A stretch of DNA of 64,000 bases from JAJFUI01 sp039698035 (GCA_039698035.1 JBDKSW010000001.1:67368-131367), one strand, 5' to 3'. Positions 55,677-63,565 are shown, counted from the stretch's first letter. A program made the numbers and translations. The notes: a model not told the origin generated them from the letters alone.

Positions 55677-56738
55677 TCAGTCGCCTCCGCCATCGCGCGA
55701 TGTCGACTTCGGCGTGTAAACGCAGTCTGGATCCGTCTCCAAAAAATCGCCCGTCAAGGCGTAGGCTCGGGCACGACTCCCGCCGCAGATGTGACGATAC
55801 TCGCAGACGCCGCATCGCCCCTTGAACGAATCGGGATCGCGCAATGCCACGAACATCGCGTGGTGTTGATAGATATCGACGACCGATTCCGCCGGAAATC
55901 GTCCACAGCACAGCGGCAGAAATCCGGCCGGAAATATCTCGCCCGTGTGACTGATGAACATCACGCCCCTGCCGTCGCCAACGCCGAGTGACGACAACGG
56001 CGCGCCGCCCGGCTGTTGCAGCAGGAATCGCCGATAGTGCGGGGCCTCGGTCGTTCGGATGGCGTAAGGCTGACGCTGCGACTGCCGCCAAAGTTCCGCG
56101 AAGACCGATTCGTATTCGGCGGGCCGAATTCGCTCTTCCTCGATGCCGCGCCCGACTGGCACCAAGAAAAACACCGACCACGTGGCAATGCCCTGCCCGG
56201 CCAGCAACGCGGCCATCGCCGCAACTTGGTCCACATTGCGGCGCGTGATTGTCGTGTTGATCTGCACGGGCAATTCCAACCGTCGGGCGAACCCGAGCAT
56301 TTCCAACGTACGGCCGAAGCTGCCTTCCCATCCGCGCACACCGTCGTGCGTGGCCGCATCGGCCCCGTCGAGGCTGATTCCGAGAGCCGCGACCCCCGCA
56401 CGCTTCGCGCGATCGAATGCCTCGAACGTCGCCAAGGGCGTGGCCGACGGTGTCAACGCAACGTGCAGACCGGCCGCCGCCGCGTGGCCGATCAACTCGA
56501 ATAGGTCCGCCCGTTTCAGCGGGTCGCCCCCGGTCAACACCAGGTTCGGCCGACGCGGAAACTCGGCCACCTGGCTCAGCAGGGACTTGGCCTCAACGGT
56601 TGAAAGCTCGTCCGGGTGAGGCGCCTCCTGAGCCGACGCCCGGCAGTGCTTGCAAACCAGATCGCAGGCCAGCGTGACCTCGTAATAGAGCATCAACGGG
56701 CTGCGCCCAAGGTCCGTCTGGCAGTAGTCATCGCCCAT
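55677..56738 (-). CDS. radical SAM/SPASM protein, TIGR04053-like
   Basis: This 353-residue enzyme carries the radical SAM cluster motif C25-x3-C29-x2-C32 (LACDLVCKHC), SAM-binding LTGGDPL, and a C-terminal SPASM-type Cys-rich region (LPLCCGRFP, then GRCGVCEYRHICGG). The opening SPLMLYYEVTLACDL matches the TIGR04053 subfamily related to AhbD/NirJ haem-modifying enzymes; the actual substrate is unknown. The start was placed at ATG 56738 because upstream codons do not look coding. It lies just before the tRNA-Arg gene, on the other strand. Confidence 0.88.
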   Translation of the reverse strand: MGDDYCQTDLGRSPLMLYYEVTLACDLVCKHCRASAQEAPHPDELSTVEAKSLLSQVAEFPRRPNLVLTGGDPLKRADLFELIGHAAAAGLHVALTPSATPLATFEAFDRAKRAGVAALGISLDGADAATHDGVRGWEGSFGRTLEMLGFARRLELPVQINTTITRRNVDQVAAMAALLAGQGIATWSVFFLVPVGRGIEEERIRPAEYESVFAELWRQSQRQPYAIRTTEAPHYRRFLLQQPGGAPLSSLGVGDGRGVMFISHTGEIFPAGFLPLCCGRFPAESVVDIYQHHAMFVALRDPDSFKGRCGVCEYRHICGGSRARAYALTGDFLETDPDCVYTPKSTSRDGGGD

Positions 56739-57024
56739 GCCGTTCAATCCAAATCTCTCGTAATGGGGTGTTTGCGCGGGCGGCCTGCCAGCCTGCTGCT
56801 TGCCCCTGGTCCTATGATACCCGCAGTCGGCCGTCCGGTCACCACAGGACTGGCCAACCCATCGGCGGTTGCCAACGAACGCCGACGGCCCCGAGCAGGC
56901 GGCGTCCGAGCCTGGAATGTTGCCGCCGATGGCTCTTGCGAGCGTTTTCTGCCATCCCAACGCGGCCGCGCCCCGCCCTTTCCATTGGGCCAACATTGTG
57001 ATAAGCTCAGTGGGTCATGTGTGG

Positions 57025-57098
57025 GTCCCCGTAGCCCAATTGGATAGAGCGTCGGCCTCCGGAGCCGAAGGTTACAGGTTCGAGCCCTGTCGGGGATA
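57025..57098 (+). tRNA. tRNA-Arg(CCG)
   Basis: A complete cloverleaf can be folded: acceptor GTCCCCG/CGGGGAT (first pair G-U), D arm, anticodon stem TCGGC/GCCGA with loop CTCCGGA (anticodon CCG), T arm ACAGG/CCTGT with TTCGAGC, discriminator A. CCA is not encoded. One C-A mismatch sits in the D stem. It marks the left edge of the A+T-richer accessory region; tRNA genes are common integration sites. Confidence 0.93.
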
Positions 57099-57443
57099 CT
57101 TTCTCTCTTATGCCGTTTCGGTGATGCAGATCGATGCACGCCGATGCAGCCGGGTGCATAACGTGCGATGCCATTTGGCCTTGCGTCGCTCCGGTCCCCC
57201 CGCACCTTCGGCCACATTCTTGCCATTTCGGTGCAAATCAATCAGCTCGTAGCCTGTTCGATGCTTGGCCGAACGGCACCATTTTCGGCACTTTTGTTGG
57301 GTGCTCGGCGGGCCAAAATCAGCCGAATCGCAATATCTATCGAGGGGGGGCCAGCCGAACGCATTCTGCGGCTGTTGGCTGCTGTGTTGAGAATCGGTCA
57401 ATAAACGGGACTCCAAGAAAACGCATGACTGGACAAGACCTGG
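57099..57443. other. non-coding region after tRNA-Arg with GATGCA repeats
   Basis: This 345-bp gap lies between tRNA-Arg and the 3' end of the TIR gene. It holds the GATGCA tandem repeats (separate entry) close to the tRNA. The rest shows no ORF with coding character. I found no duplicated copy of the tRNA 3' end that would mark an attachment site. Confidence 0.5.
57123..57158 (+). repeat. four 10-bp tandem repeats (GATGCA core)
   Basis: GATGCA occurs at 57123, 57133 and 57143, and the variant GGTGCA at 57153, i.e. exactly every 10 bp, starting 25 bp after tRNA-Arg. The spacing of one helical turn suggests a protein-binding array, such as integrase arm sites or an operator. No function is demonstrated. 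Confidence 0.6.
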
Positions 57444-59291
57444 TTACCCGGCACGGTCTAGTAGCTCGTCGATCGCTATCACCGAAGCTCTCGCAACATC
57501 CTGTATCGTTGACCGCCATGCCACGGGATACCCATTATCGTGTGGAATGGCTATCGAGCCAGGAAAATGCGACAAATCGGGCAACCGAGGAAAAAGCCCT
57601 TGCCCAATTAACCCAATCGATCCATTGCCCATCCACGCAGCAGGACGACTGTATAACGAATCTCCCGGACCACGCTGCCGCGACAACTCAAAAAGTGCGT
57701 CAAGCCACAGGTATCCACCAGCGTTCTCTCTCCGGGAAAATCCTTGCCGCCAGTTTTGCCAAAGCGAGATCGCAACATCACTGGGCAATTGGTAAAGTAG
57801 GGCCGCGCCGTCAGCGGTCAACTCAGGAATACGGGGGCCAGACATCGTAAGCGTTTCTCGCAGGGCGGCTTGTTCTACAGAGAGGATGAACTGACGAGAA
57901 AGACCAAAGCGAAACCCAAATGGTTCACCGGCGCTGTTGCTCATTGGTCGACCGTTGACATCATGGATTGGAAATTCGCCGAAGACGGGTGACCTGTCAA
58001 GTTTATATAAGAAACTTGGTTCAAGCTGTAGACCACCGCCAGACTGAAGCCACTCTCGACCAAATGATTCACTATTTGAGTAATCCGAGAATTCGGGGAA
58101 CCCTGGAATCCGTTTCTCGACAAGTGTACATGTGATGGGACGGCGATTATCGACAAACTCTTCAAACCGAGATCTTAGCCGTTCCCAACGTTGCTTCCAA
58201 TTCATACAACACTTGGATTCTCTTGGTTTATACCAGTGCTCAGTGACGGAGATTGTGACCAAAAATGACGTACCCCGTGGCACATTGGTGCCGTCTTCGC
58301 ACACGTTCGAGTTCTCATGTGTTTCACGGGGATTTGTAGGCACAACCTGTTCTGTTTCAATGTTCGATTGTGGCTCAGATTGCGACACGCCACGCTGGCT
58401 CGCATTCTTGTCGTTGATCCGCAAACGATCAAGAATCAGCGTTGCAATGCTGCTGGAATCTCTGTCGTTGATCTTGATATAACCATCCCCCGAAAACAAC
58501 CCGGGAATGTTTGTATCATCGAAACGAAATGGCATAATCGCCCAGGACTCTCGACGTTTAATGAGATCACGGATCGCTCGCCATTCCAAACCGCACCACT
58601 CCTTCTTGTCATATTCAGCACAAATGAATACTGCAACAAGATCGGCATCCTTGTTGTAAAGGTTCTGGAGGTATGTATCAAGGTCTAGCCTAGCGAACTC
58701 GGCTTCGTACCACTTGTCATAAAGAACACGATTACGCCCAACTTTTTCAGCCAAACTCTCGGCAACCTGTTTAACAAGCTGGCGCCGCTCGCCGGGAAAC
58801 GACAGTGCCACCCGAAATCGCTTACCTCGACCCGAGCTGCTGGCTGCCACGTTCCCGGTATCTTCGTTATGACGCTCCGGATTGCCGCTCATCGGCAACG
58901 ACCGAGCAACATCATCCAAAACAACCTTAAGTCTTTGAGACTCTGAGGAGTCCAGTCCTTTGGTTCCTGTGTTGGAATTCGGCAGCAGCGTGCGTTTCAA
59001 CACAAGATAACACATTCCCTCACGCATAACTTCGTACGGTGCATCATCCGGCCAGGGATTGATGTGCGGCACTTGCTCCGGCCCAAAGCATGTGTCGTGA
59101 ATGACTGCCAGCAACGCGTACTTTGCATCAAGCAATGAGCTGTAAAGAATCCCTATCAGATCGCAGGGTGGAACGTTGGCTGCCCAACTCCGGACACGCT
59201 CTCGCCAATATGCCAAAGCATCATACCGCTGAATGAGGTTTTCCACTTCTGTTCCTATCTGCCATAGGAAATCCGGTACGCCATTCCTCAT
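57444..59291 (-). CDS. TIR-domain protein, likely defence effector
   Basis: This 615-residue protein has a central bacterial TIR domain (about 158-292). It begins FRVALSFPGERRQLVKQVAE and continues VLYDKWYEAEFARLDLDTYL and DADLVAVFICAEYDKKEW. Glu236 (GLEWRA) is at the position of the NADase catalytic Glu. The N-terminal 150 residues (helical, VPDFLWQIGTEVENLIQRYD) and the C-terminal 250 (TSFLVTISVTEHWYKP, then a Trp-rich domain) are not recognised; the latter could sense an invader signal. Bacterial TIR proteins often deplete NAD+ during phage infection. The gene is distinctly A+T-rich. ATG 59291 with AAGGTG upstream is chosen; ATG 59378 is the alternative. Confidence 0.82.
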   Translation of the reverse strand: MRNGVPDFLWQIGTEVENLIQRYDALAYWRERVRSWAANVPPCDLIGILYSSLLDAKYALLAVIHDTCFGPEQVPHINPWPDDAPYEVMREGMCYLVLKRTLLPNSNTGTKGLDSSESQRLKVVLDDVARSLPMSGNPERHNEDTGNVAASSSGRGKRFRVALSFPGERRQLVKQVAESLAEKVGRNRVLYDKWYEAEFARLDLDTYLQNLYNKDADLVAVFICAEYDKKEWCGLEWRAIRDLIKRRESWAIMPFRFDDTNIPGLFSGDGYIKINDRDSSSIATLILDRLRINDKNASQRGVSQSEPQSNIETEQVVPTNPRETHENSNVCEDGTNVPRGTSFLVTISVTEHWYKPRESKCCMNWKQRWERLRSRFEEFVDNRRPITCTLVEKRIPGFPEFSDYSNSESFGREWLQSGGGLQLEPSFLYKLDRSPVFGEFPIHDVNGRPMSNSAGEPFGFRFGLSRQFILSVEQAALRETLTMSGPRIPELTADGAALLYQLPSDVAISLWQNWRQGFSRRENAGGYLWLDALFELSRQRGPGDSLYSRPAAWMGNGSIGLIGQGLFPRLPDLSHFPGSIAIPHDNGYPVAWRSTIQDVARASVIAIDELLDRAG

Positions 59292-59696
59292 ATCTTCACC
59301 TTGATCGGACAGAATCGACTTAACTGGCGACGGTCGTGCGCTTGTCAGAGATCCGCGCCACTTGGCTGCTTCTAACATAGTACAACAGCCACATCTTATC
59401 CGATTGTGCCCTGAGCGAGAAGCGTCAAGGGCGAGGCCAGCAAGTTGGGTTAGTATGCGGGATCGAACAGTGCGACACAGAGGCAGGACAACCTGAAAGC
59501 AAGTTGACTTTGTCTGGGATAACGGTCAAACAAAGGAAGTTCCAAAATACATTCCTTTTTCGACACTCACTGTTCTGATATTACAGACGCTCCCTTATCC
59601 ACAACAGAAATCCCAGATTGACATGCTGCCAAACAAGTTGACTGAAACCATGGGCAAGAAGAGTCTTTTGGAATAACACCCAAGACCGTCCTACAA
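59292..59696. other. A+T-rich non-coding stretch
   Basis: This roughly 400-bp stretch between the TIR gene and the integrase relic contains no credible gene apart from a possible N-terminal extension of the TIR protein. CAAGTTGACT is repeated directly at 59500-59509 and 59634-59643. TCTGGGAT/ATCCCAGA forms an inverted pair between them. This could be island debris or a promoter region. Confidence 0.45.
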
Positions 59697-59846
59697 TCAG
59701 CCTGTGATGTGAAGTTGTTGAGATTCGGCGGGGGGAGCCATGTGGGGGATGGTGGGCAACGATTGCAGTGCGGCCATTTGGGCGACTACTCCAACGTGCG
59801 TGTAAACCGCAAGCGTCAATCGAATGTCGCTGTGGGGGGCAAGCAT
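59697..59846 (-). pseudogene. tyrosine recombinase C-terminal relic
   Basis: About 49 codons read MLAPHSDIRLTLAVYTHV and continue to a stop. HSDIRLTLAVYTHV is the last catalytic segment of phage-type tyrosine integrases, including the conserved His and the nucleophilic Tyr. Upstream the similarity stops abruptly and no Arg-His box is present, so this is a remnant. It supports an old integration event next to the TIR gene. Confidence 0.6.
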
Positions 59847-59954
59847 GTCGTCCTTCGGAGCAACGGAATATCCGCTCAGGCGGACATGATTTGACCAGCG
59901 GAAATAGAAGCCCGGAAACCGGGATCGCTCCCGGCTTCCGGACATGGTGTTTAA

Positions 59955-61061
59955 TCAGAGCAGGTTCACGACCCGCTCGGCGAGGCCCTTCTCGCCCAAC
60001 ACGACGTTCAACTTGCTGTTGCCGGCGACTTTTTCCAGGACCTCCAATTCCCGGAGCCGCATGAGCGTCGGGTTGCCTTCCAACAGCTTGGCCGTGTTGA
60101 CTTGGCTGCGCATGGCGGCCGTTTCCTCACGGCGGGCGATCAGGTTGGCCTCGGCTGCCTTCTTCGCCTCCGTGACCTTGTTCATCAGGTCCTTCATATC
60201 GCCCGGCAGGATCACGTCGCGGATGCCCAGCGAAACGACCTCCAGACCCAACGCGACCACCCGCTGACGGACGATCACCTCCAATTCGCGGGCCACGGTG
60301 TCCTTGTCGGCCAGGAACTGGTCCAACTCGCGGCCACCGATCACGGCACGCAAGGCCAACTGAGCCTCGCGATACAGCGCCTGCTGGGCATTGTCCGTCG
60401 CGCTGAGCGCCTTGTGGGCGTCGGCCACGCGGTAGGTGACCACGGCGGTCAAACGCAATGTGACCTTGTCGGCGGTCATGATTTCCTGGCCGCCGATGTC
60501 CAACATCGTCTCGCGCAGGTCCACCGGCACGAGCACAACCTTGGCAACATTCTTCCAGAAGGCGTACTTGCCCGGCGGCAACGTCTCGACGTAGTTGCCG
60601 TCCTGGAACAAGACGCCCACGTGGCCCTGCTCAACCGCGAACGTGTCCAGAACGCGATCGGCCAAAGCCGACCGAACGATCACCTGGAGGCTCTTGTGTT
60701 CGAAGCGAACCCGCTGGGCGTCGGCCTCGATCACCTCAACGACCACCTCGCGGAAAGCGGTCCAGTAGGCGTACAGGCCCGGCGGCAGGACGTGGCTGAA
60801 CCGGCCGTCGATCCAGACCAATGCCCGCTGGTGGTCTTTCAGGTCGAGAACTACGGCGCGGTCCTTGAGCGCACCCGACTTGACGATCACGTCGAGCTTC
60901 TCGTGCGTCAGCCAAGGGCTGCGCTGCGATGCGACGTCCACCTGGACCTTACGCAGCGGGTCGACGAGCCAGTGCCGGCCGGCGCCCAAAAGGCCCTTGA
61001 ACTCGCCGTCGCGGAAGTGGAGGCCCACTTCGTAACTGCGAATCTTGATAGTTTTCAACAT
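59955..61061 (-). CDS. SPFH/Band-7 (slipin) family protein
   Basis: This 368-residue protein starts MLKTIKIRSYEVGLHFRDG, after GGAAGG at suitable distance from ATG 61061. It has two tandem related parts: GEFKGLLGAGRHWLVDPL, and later EQGHVGVLFQDGNYVETLPPGKYAFWK. A Band-7/SPFH domain follows (IMTADKVTLRLTAVVTYRV, VIVRQRVVALGLEVVSLGIRDVILPGDM) and then a coiled coil (MNKVTEAKKAAEANLIARREETAAMRSQ is its core, shown only in part). It has no transmembrane helix. Slipins of this form occur in RtcB-type RNA repair loci, where they are thought to scaffold. Here the partner is the tRNA array on the same strand; no ligase gene is inside the window. Confidence 0.88.
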   Translation of the reverse strand: MLKTIKIRSYEVGLHFRDGEFKGLLGAGRHWLVDPLRKVQVDVASQRSPWLTHEKLDVIVKSGALKDRAVVLDLKDHQRALVWIDGRFSHVLPPGLYAYWTAFREVVVEVIEADAQRVRFEHKSLQVIVRSALADRVLDTFAVEQGHVGVLFQDGNYVETLPPGKYAFWKNVAKVVLVPVDLRETMLDIGGQEIMTADKVTLRLTAVVTYRVADAHKALSATDNAQQALYREAQLALRAVIGGRELDQFLADKDTVARELEVIVRQRVVALGLEVVSLGIRDVILPGDMKDLMNKVTEAKKAAEANLIARREETAAMRSQVNTAKLLEGNPTLMRLRELEVLEKVAGNSKLNVVLGEKGLAERVVNLL

Positions 61062-61472
61062 AATCATTCCTTCCTTTCTGTGGCCCTTTGGGGAACCACG
61101 ATGCCGGCGCGAAGCCGGGTAAAAAAGCCGTTGGGCGGCGGAACCAAAGGCGATCACACGTGCAGAAGGCGGAGTGCTGCTTGAGCTTCCACAGGCCCGC
61201 CGGCGGCGCGACAGGTCCCACCGGGCTTGTCGTAATCGGATTCGATCATCGAACGGACCGAAATCCGTTCTACGATCCCGATGCGATAAAGCCCGGCGTT
61301 TGCTGCCGCCCCGGCCGACGGTCGGCGGAAGCGGTATCCACGCACTACATGGCATTTGAACGTGCTGCCGCCAGCGGCGAATGCCGGACAAAACGCCGAC
61401 ACATTTCGCTGGCAGCCGATCACTCATTGGCCCGCCTCCCTCGGGCCGCGTTGGAGCGGGTTTTTGCCCGCG
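61062..61472 (-). other. leader between tRNA array and slipin gene
   Basis: This 411-bp stretch is upstream of the slipin gene on its strand. It has no credible ORF, and contains the cloverleaf-like element at 61221-61296 (separate entry) plus a short palindrome near 61314-61325. A GCGGG/CCCGC hairpin lies near 61456-61472, just after the last tRNA-like unit. Confidence 0.5.
61221..61296 (-). ncRNA. possible 76-nt cloverleaf-like RNA upstream of slipin
   Basis: An 8-bp perfect stem (61221-61228 with 61289-61296) closes a 76-nt region. Inside are a perfect 7-bp hairpin (61251-61257 with 61264-61270) in the place of an anticodon arm and a second hairpin of about 6 bp (ATCG/CGAT core). On the minus strand T and A follow the 7-bp acceptor-like stem, as U8 and A9 would. 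No TTCGA T-loop is visible. An 8-bp pairing could arise by chance in a G+C-rich stretch of this size, so this is tentative. Confidence 0.3.
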
Positions 61473-61545
61473 GTGTTGGTACGGGAGTCGAACCCGTGAC
61501 AGCCAGTTCCTTGGACTGGTGCTCTATCCACTGAGCTAACCTCAC
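61473..61545 (-). ncRNA. degenerate tRNA-like unit (AAG anticodon position)
   Basis: D arm (GCTC/GAGC), anticodon stem CCAGT/ACTGG and T arm ACGGG/CCCGT with TTCGACT are sound. The acceptor strands GTGAGGT and ACCAACA pair only at the inner three positions, and residue 33 in loop CCAAGGA is C instead of the invariant U. It is unlikely to be a normal elongator tRNA. Confidence 0.65.
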
Positions 61546-61647
61546 TCGATACGACCGTTCGTCATAACCCATGAACGGAACACGCAACGACCGACTGCCT
61601 CGACAAGAGGACAGGACGCCGCGCGCCGTTGGTCCAGGCCGTATCAG

Positions 61648-61719
61648 AGACGCCGGTGGGAGTCGAACCCACTTCGACCGGATTGCAGCCGGTTGCCGTT
61701 GCCGTCTGGCTCCAGCGTC
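61648..61719 (-). tRNA. tRNA-Cys(GCA)
   Basis: Full cloverleaf: acceptor GACGCTG/CGGCGTC, D stem GCC/GGC, anticodon stem ACCGG/CCGGT with loop CTGCAAT (GCA), T arm GTGGG/CCCAC with TTCGACT. Discriminator U73 is the identity base for Cys. No encoded CCA. Confidence 0.9.
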
Positions 61720-61851
61720 AGGGTCTGTATAACTCGATCCTTTCGATTACATTACCTATTCCTGATCCGAGATAGACTGTATACTGAAGCGCGTTCATAG
61801 CATACCCTTTCCGCTTGACTTCTTTCGCTACAGTCATCTGGAACAAGTCCT

Positions 61852-62730
61852 ATGTTCACGCCGCCGCCCGAAACGGAAATCAGCCTCTTTACAGAGGCCG
61901 CGAGGTCGTGGCCACATGTCAAGGACACATGGGAGGGGATTCCGGCCGACTCTTACTCGCTTTGGCTGAGAGGTCCCACGCTCAAGTCGCTGGAGCCCCT
62001 TTTGGGTCTTCGGCGTCTTCGGGAACTCGTTGTATCACCTTTGCGTTTTCAAGAACTGCAATTGTTGTCGCGGCTGACGAAACTAAGGAAGCTTCTCCTC
62101 TACGACGTGCGGGTTAAGGGACTCCAGCCGTTAGAGACGCTGCACAACCTTGAATACCTGAGTATCTTTCATGGCGGCACATTAATATCCCTATCCGGCT
62201 TTGAGCGTCTTCAACGCTTGCGGGTGCTCAGTATCTACCATCTGCCCAATGTGAGCAGTCTTGAACCTCTGTCTTCGCTCGTCCGGCTGCGCGAATTGTC
62301 GATCCAATCGAGCATGGGCACAGACAAACCCCTTCGGTTTGACTCCCTCTCACCCATCGCCAATTTGGGTGACTTGGAATTCCTCGACCTGCGTGGTGTT
62401 CAGCCGCGCGATTCATCGCTTCGACCTCTTGCCCGCTTGAAGACACTTAAGTATCTCGCCATCGGTTTCAATCTGCCTGTTAAGGAATATGCTTACCTGG
62501 CGACTCACCTTTCCCCATCAGTTTCCGATTGCCTGCGTCCATCTATTTCGTGTGATCCCGATGAACGAACCTTGGTGTGCAAGAGATGCAAGCGGCCGTT
62601 GATACTCCTGGTTGGAAAGTCGTCGGCGCGCTCGTGTGGTCTTGTGTGCTCCCAATGCAACAAGACGACTCTTGAAAGGCATGTTCGACTCTTCAATGAA
62701 TACGTGCATTCGTACCGGAAAGGAAAGTGA
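61852..62730 (+). CDS. leucine-rich-repeat protein with C-terminal zinc ribbon
   Basis: This 292-residue protein has about seven leucine-rich repeats of the disorganised-muscle/internalin-like kind (LRRLRELVVSPLRF, LTKLRKLLLYDVRVKGL, LHNLEYLSIFHGG, LVRLRELSIQSS, LGDLEFLDLRG). A C-terminal pair of CxxC knuckles (CKRCKRP and CSQCNKT) suggests a zinc ribbon. It lacks a signal peptide and is probably cytosolic. It lies on the plus strand inside the minus-strand tRNA array, between tRNA-Cys and tRNA-Arg(ACG), and is A+T-richer than the chromosome. Function unknown; LRRs usually bind proteins. Confidence 0.8.
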   Translation: MFTPPPETEISLFTEAARSWPHVKDTWEGIPADSYSLWLRGPTLKSLEPLLGLRRLRELVVSPLRFQELQLLSRLTKLRKLLLYDVRVKGLQPLETLHNLEYLSIFHGGTLISLSGFERLQRLRVLSIYHLPNVSSLEPLSSLVRLRELSIQSSMGTDKPLRFDSLSPIANLGDLEFLDLRGVQPRDSSLRPLARLKTLKYLAIGFNLPVKEYAYLATHLSPSVSDCLRPSISCDPDERTLVCKRCKRPLILLVGKSSARSCGLVCSQCNKTTLERHVRLFNEYVHSYRKGK

Positions 62731-62766
62731 GCGATTTGTCGCGCAAGTTAAACCGAATGCTATTAG

Positions 62767-62839
62767 CGCCCTGCCGAGGAATCGAACCCCGTCCTGCAGA
62801 TTCGTAGTCTGCCATGCTAATCCGGCACACCCGCAGGGC
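62767..62839 (-). tRNA. tRNA-Arg(ACG), U8 lost
   Basis: Acceptor GCCCTGC/GCAGGGC pairs fully. Anticodon stem GCAGA/TCTGC carries loop CTACGAA (ACG). T arm CGGGG/CCTCG has TTCGATT; discriminator G. Positions 8 and 9 read GG, so the near-universal U8 is absent, and residue 14 is G instead of A. The D stem relies on wobble pairs. Confidence 0.75.
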
Positions 62840-62843
62840 AAAG

Positions 62844-62915
62844 TGTCTCGACCAGGAATCGAACCTGGATCTGGACCTTCGGAGGGTCCTATGCGATCCA
62901 TTGCACCATCGAGAC
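62844..62915 (-). tRNA. tRNA-Arg(CCG), second copy
   Basis: Acceptor GTCTCGA/TCGAGAC, T8, A14, anticodon stem GGACC/GGTCC with loop CTCCGAA (CCG), T arm CCAGG/CCTGG with TTCGATT, discriminator A. The structure is canonical. It is a different sequence from the tRNA-Arg(CCG) at 57025. Confidence 0.87.
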
Positions 62916-62927
62916 TCATCAATACAG

Positions 62928-62998
62928 TGTTTCGACCTGGAGTTGAACCAGGACCAGGGTCTTCAGCAGCCCTGTGCAATCCGCTGCATTATCGAGAC
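62928..62998 (-). ncRNA. degenerate tRNA-like unit
   Basis: T arm CCTGG/CCAGG with TTCAACT is sound, and the acceptor GTCTCGA/TCGAAAC has one C-A mismatch. The anticodon arm is broken: a GGG/CCC core with an expanded loop CTGCTGAAGA, or a 5-bp stem with a C-C clash. The 5' acceptor strand equals that of the neighbouring tRNA-Arg(CCG), suggesting duplication and decay. Confidence 0.6.
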
Positions 62999-63017
62999 AT
63001 ACTTTTTTTCTTTTCAG

Positions 63018-63089
63018 AGCCGACGACTGGAATTGCACCAGTAGGATGCGGTTTACAGGACCACCGCCTTGCTGTTCGGCCACGTTGGC
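63018..63089 (-). ncRNA. tRNA-like unit with Thr(UGU) anticodon position
   Basis: Acceptor GCCAACG/CGTCGGC (one A-C mismatch), D stem GCC/GGC, anticodon stem GTGGT/ACCGC with loop CCTGTAA, T stem ACTGG/CCAGT. Residue 33 is C, the T-loop is TGCAATT (psi55 replaced by G), and the discriminator is U. These changes argue against normal use as tRNA-Thr. Confidence 0.6.
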
Positions 63090-63108
63090 TTTCTTTCTAT
63101 GCCCAAGG

Positions 63109-63235
63109 CAGGATCGCGAGGATTCCAACCCCGTTACTGCGGCCTTGGAGGCCGCTTGCTCTCCCAGGAGGACACGCCCCCGGCTTCACAGCCAGGGACC
63201 TTTGGCGTAACGACTAACCACTGAGCTACGCGCCA
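63109..63235 (-). ncRNA. two run-together degenerate tRNA-like units
   Basis: The right unit keeps a D-arm start (TAGCTCAGTGGTTA) but its D stem does not close and its T-like arm has loop CTGTGAAG. The left unit has a perfect anticodon-type arm GCGGC/GCCGC with loop CTCCAAG (CCA at the anticodon) and a T arm CGGGG/CCTCG whose loop TTGGAAT has lost C56. Their acceptor strands do not pair properly and the units overlap by about ten bases. Confidence 0.45.
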
Positions 63236-63236
63236 G

Positions 63237-63308
63237 TGGGGCCGAAGGGACTTGAACCCTTGCCTCCCGGCTTAAAAGGCCGGCATGCTGCCGTTACACC
63301 ACGACCCC
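63237..63308 (-). tRNA. tRNA-Lys(UUU)
   Basis: Acceptor GGGGTCG/CGGCCCC, anticodon stem CCGGC/GCCGG with loop CTTTTAA (TTT), T arm AAGGG/CCCTT with TTCAAGT, discriminator A. Canonical apart from wobble pairs in the D stem. Confidence 0.9.
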
Positions 63309-63378
63309 AGAAAGGAATCGGGCGTATGCGTTTCCAATGCGATCGCTTCATCATCGTTCTCACTCCTTTGCTATCGCG

Positions 63379-63451
63379 TGGTAGCCCTGAGAGTCGAACT
63401 CAGCGCTACTCGGTCATCAGCCGAGTTCGGGCCCTCTGGCCCTCGACTACC
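63379..63451 (-). tRNA. tRNA-Ile(GAU)-like, U8 lost
   Basis: Acceptor GGTAGTC/GGCTACC, D stem GGGC/GCCC with a six-base loop, anticodon stem CTCGG/CCGAG with loop CTGATGA (GAT), T arm CTGAG/CTCAG with TTCGACT, discriminator A. Positions 8-9 are GA, so U8 is missing, and residue 14 is C. Confidence 0.7.
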
Positions 63452-63477
63452 AATTGCCAACGTCATTCTCCCTCCAG

Positions 63478-63550
63478 TCGGGACGGCAGAAGTCGAACCT
63501 GCGTCTGCGTTCTCCCCAAGCACGTGGGTTCGCCGCTGCCCTACGTCCCG
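63478..63550 (-). tRNA. tRNA-Pro(GGG)
   Basis: Acceptor CGGGACG/CGTCCCG with C1-G72, the pair typical of bacterial tRNA-Pro; anticodon loop TTGGGGA (GGG); T arm GCAGG/TCTGC with TTCGACT; discriminator A. The anticodon stem CGTGC/GAACG has one G-A mismatch. Confidence 0.75.
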
Positions 63551-63565
63551 CGATTGCTCGTTCAT

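Noticed and set aside
57025..59960. Search for a duplicated tRNA-Arg 3' end as an island attachment site.
   Set aside because: I found no second copy of the tRNA 3' sequence up to the slipin gene, so no att pair can be claimed.
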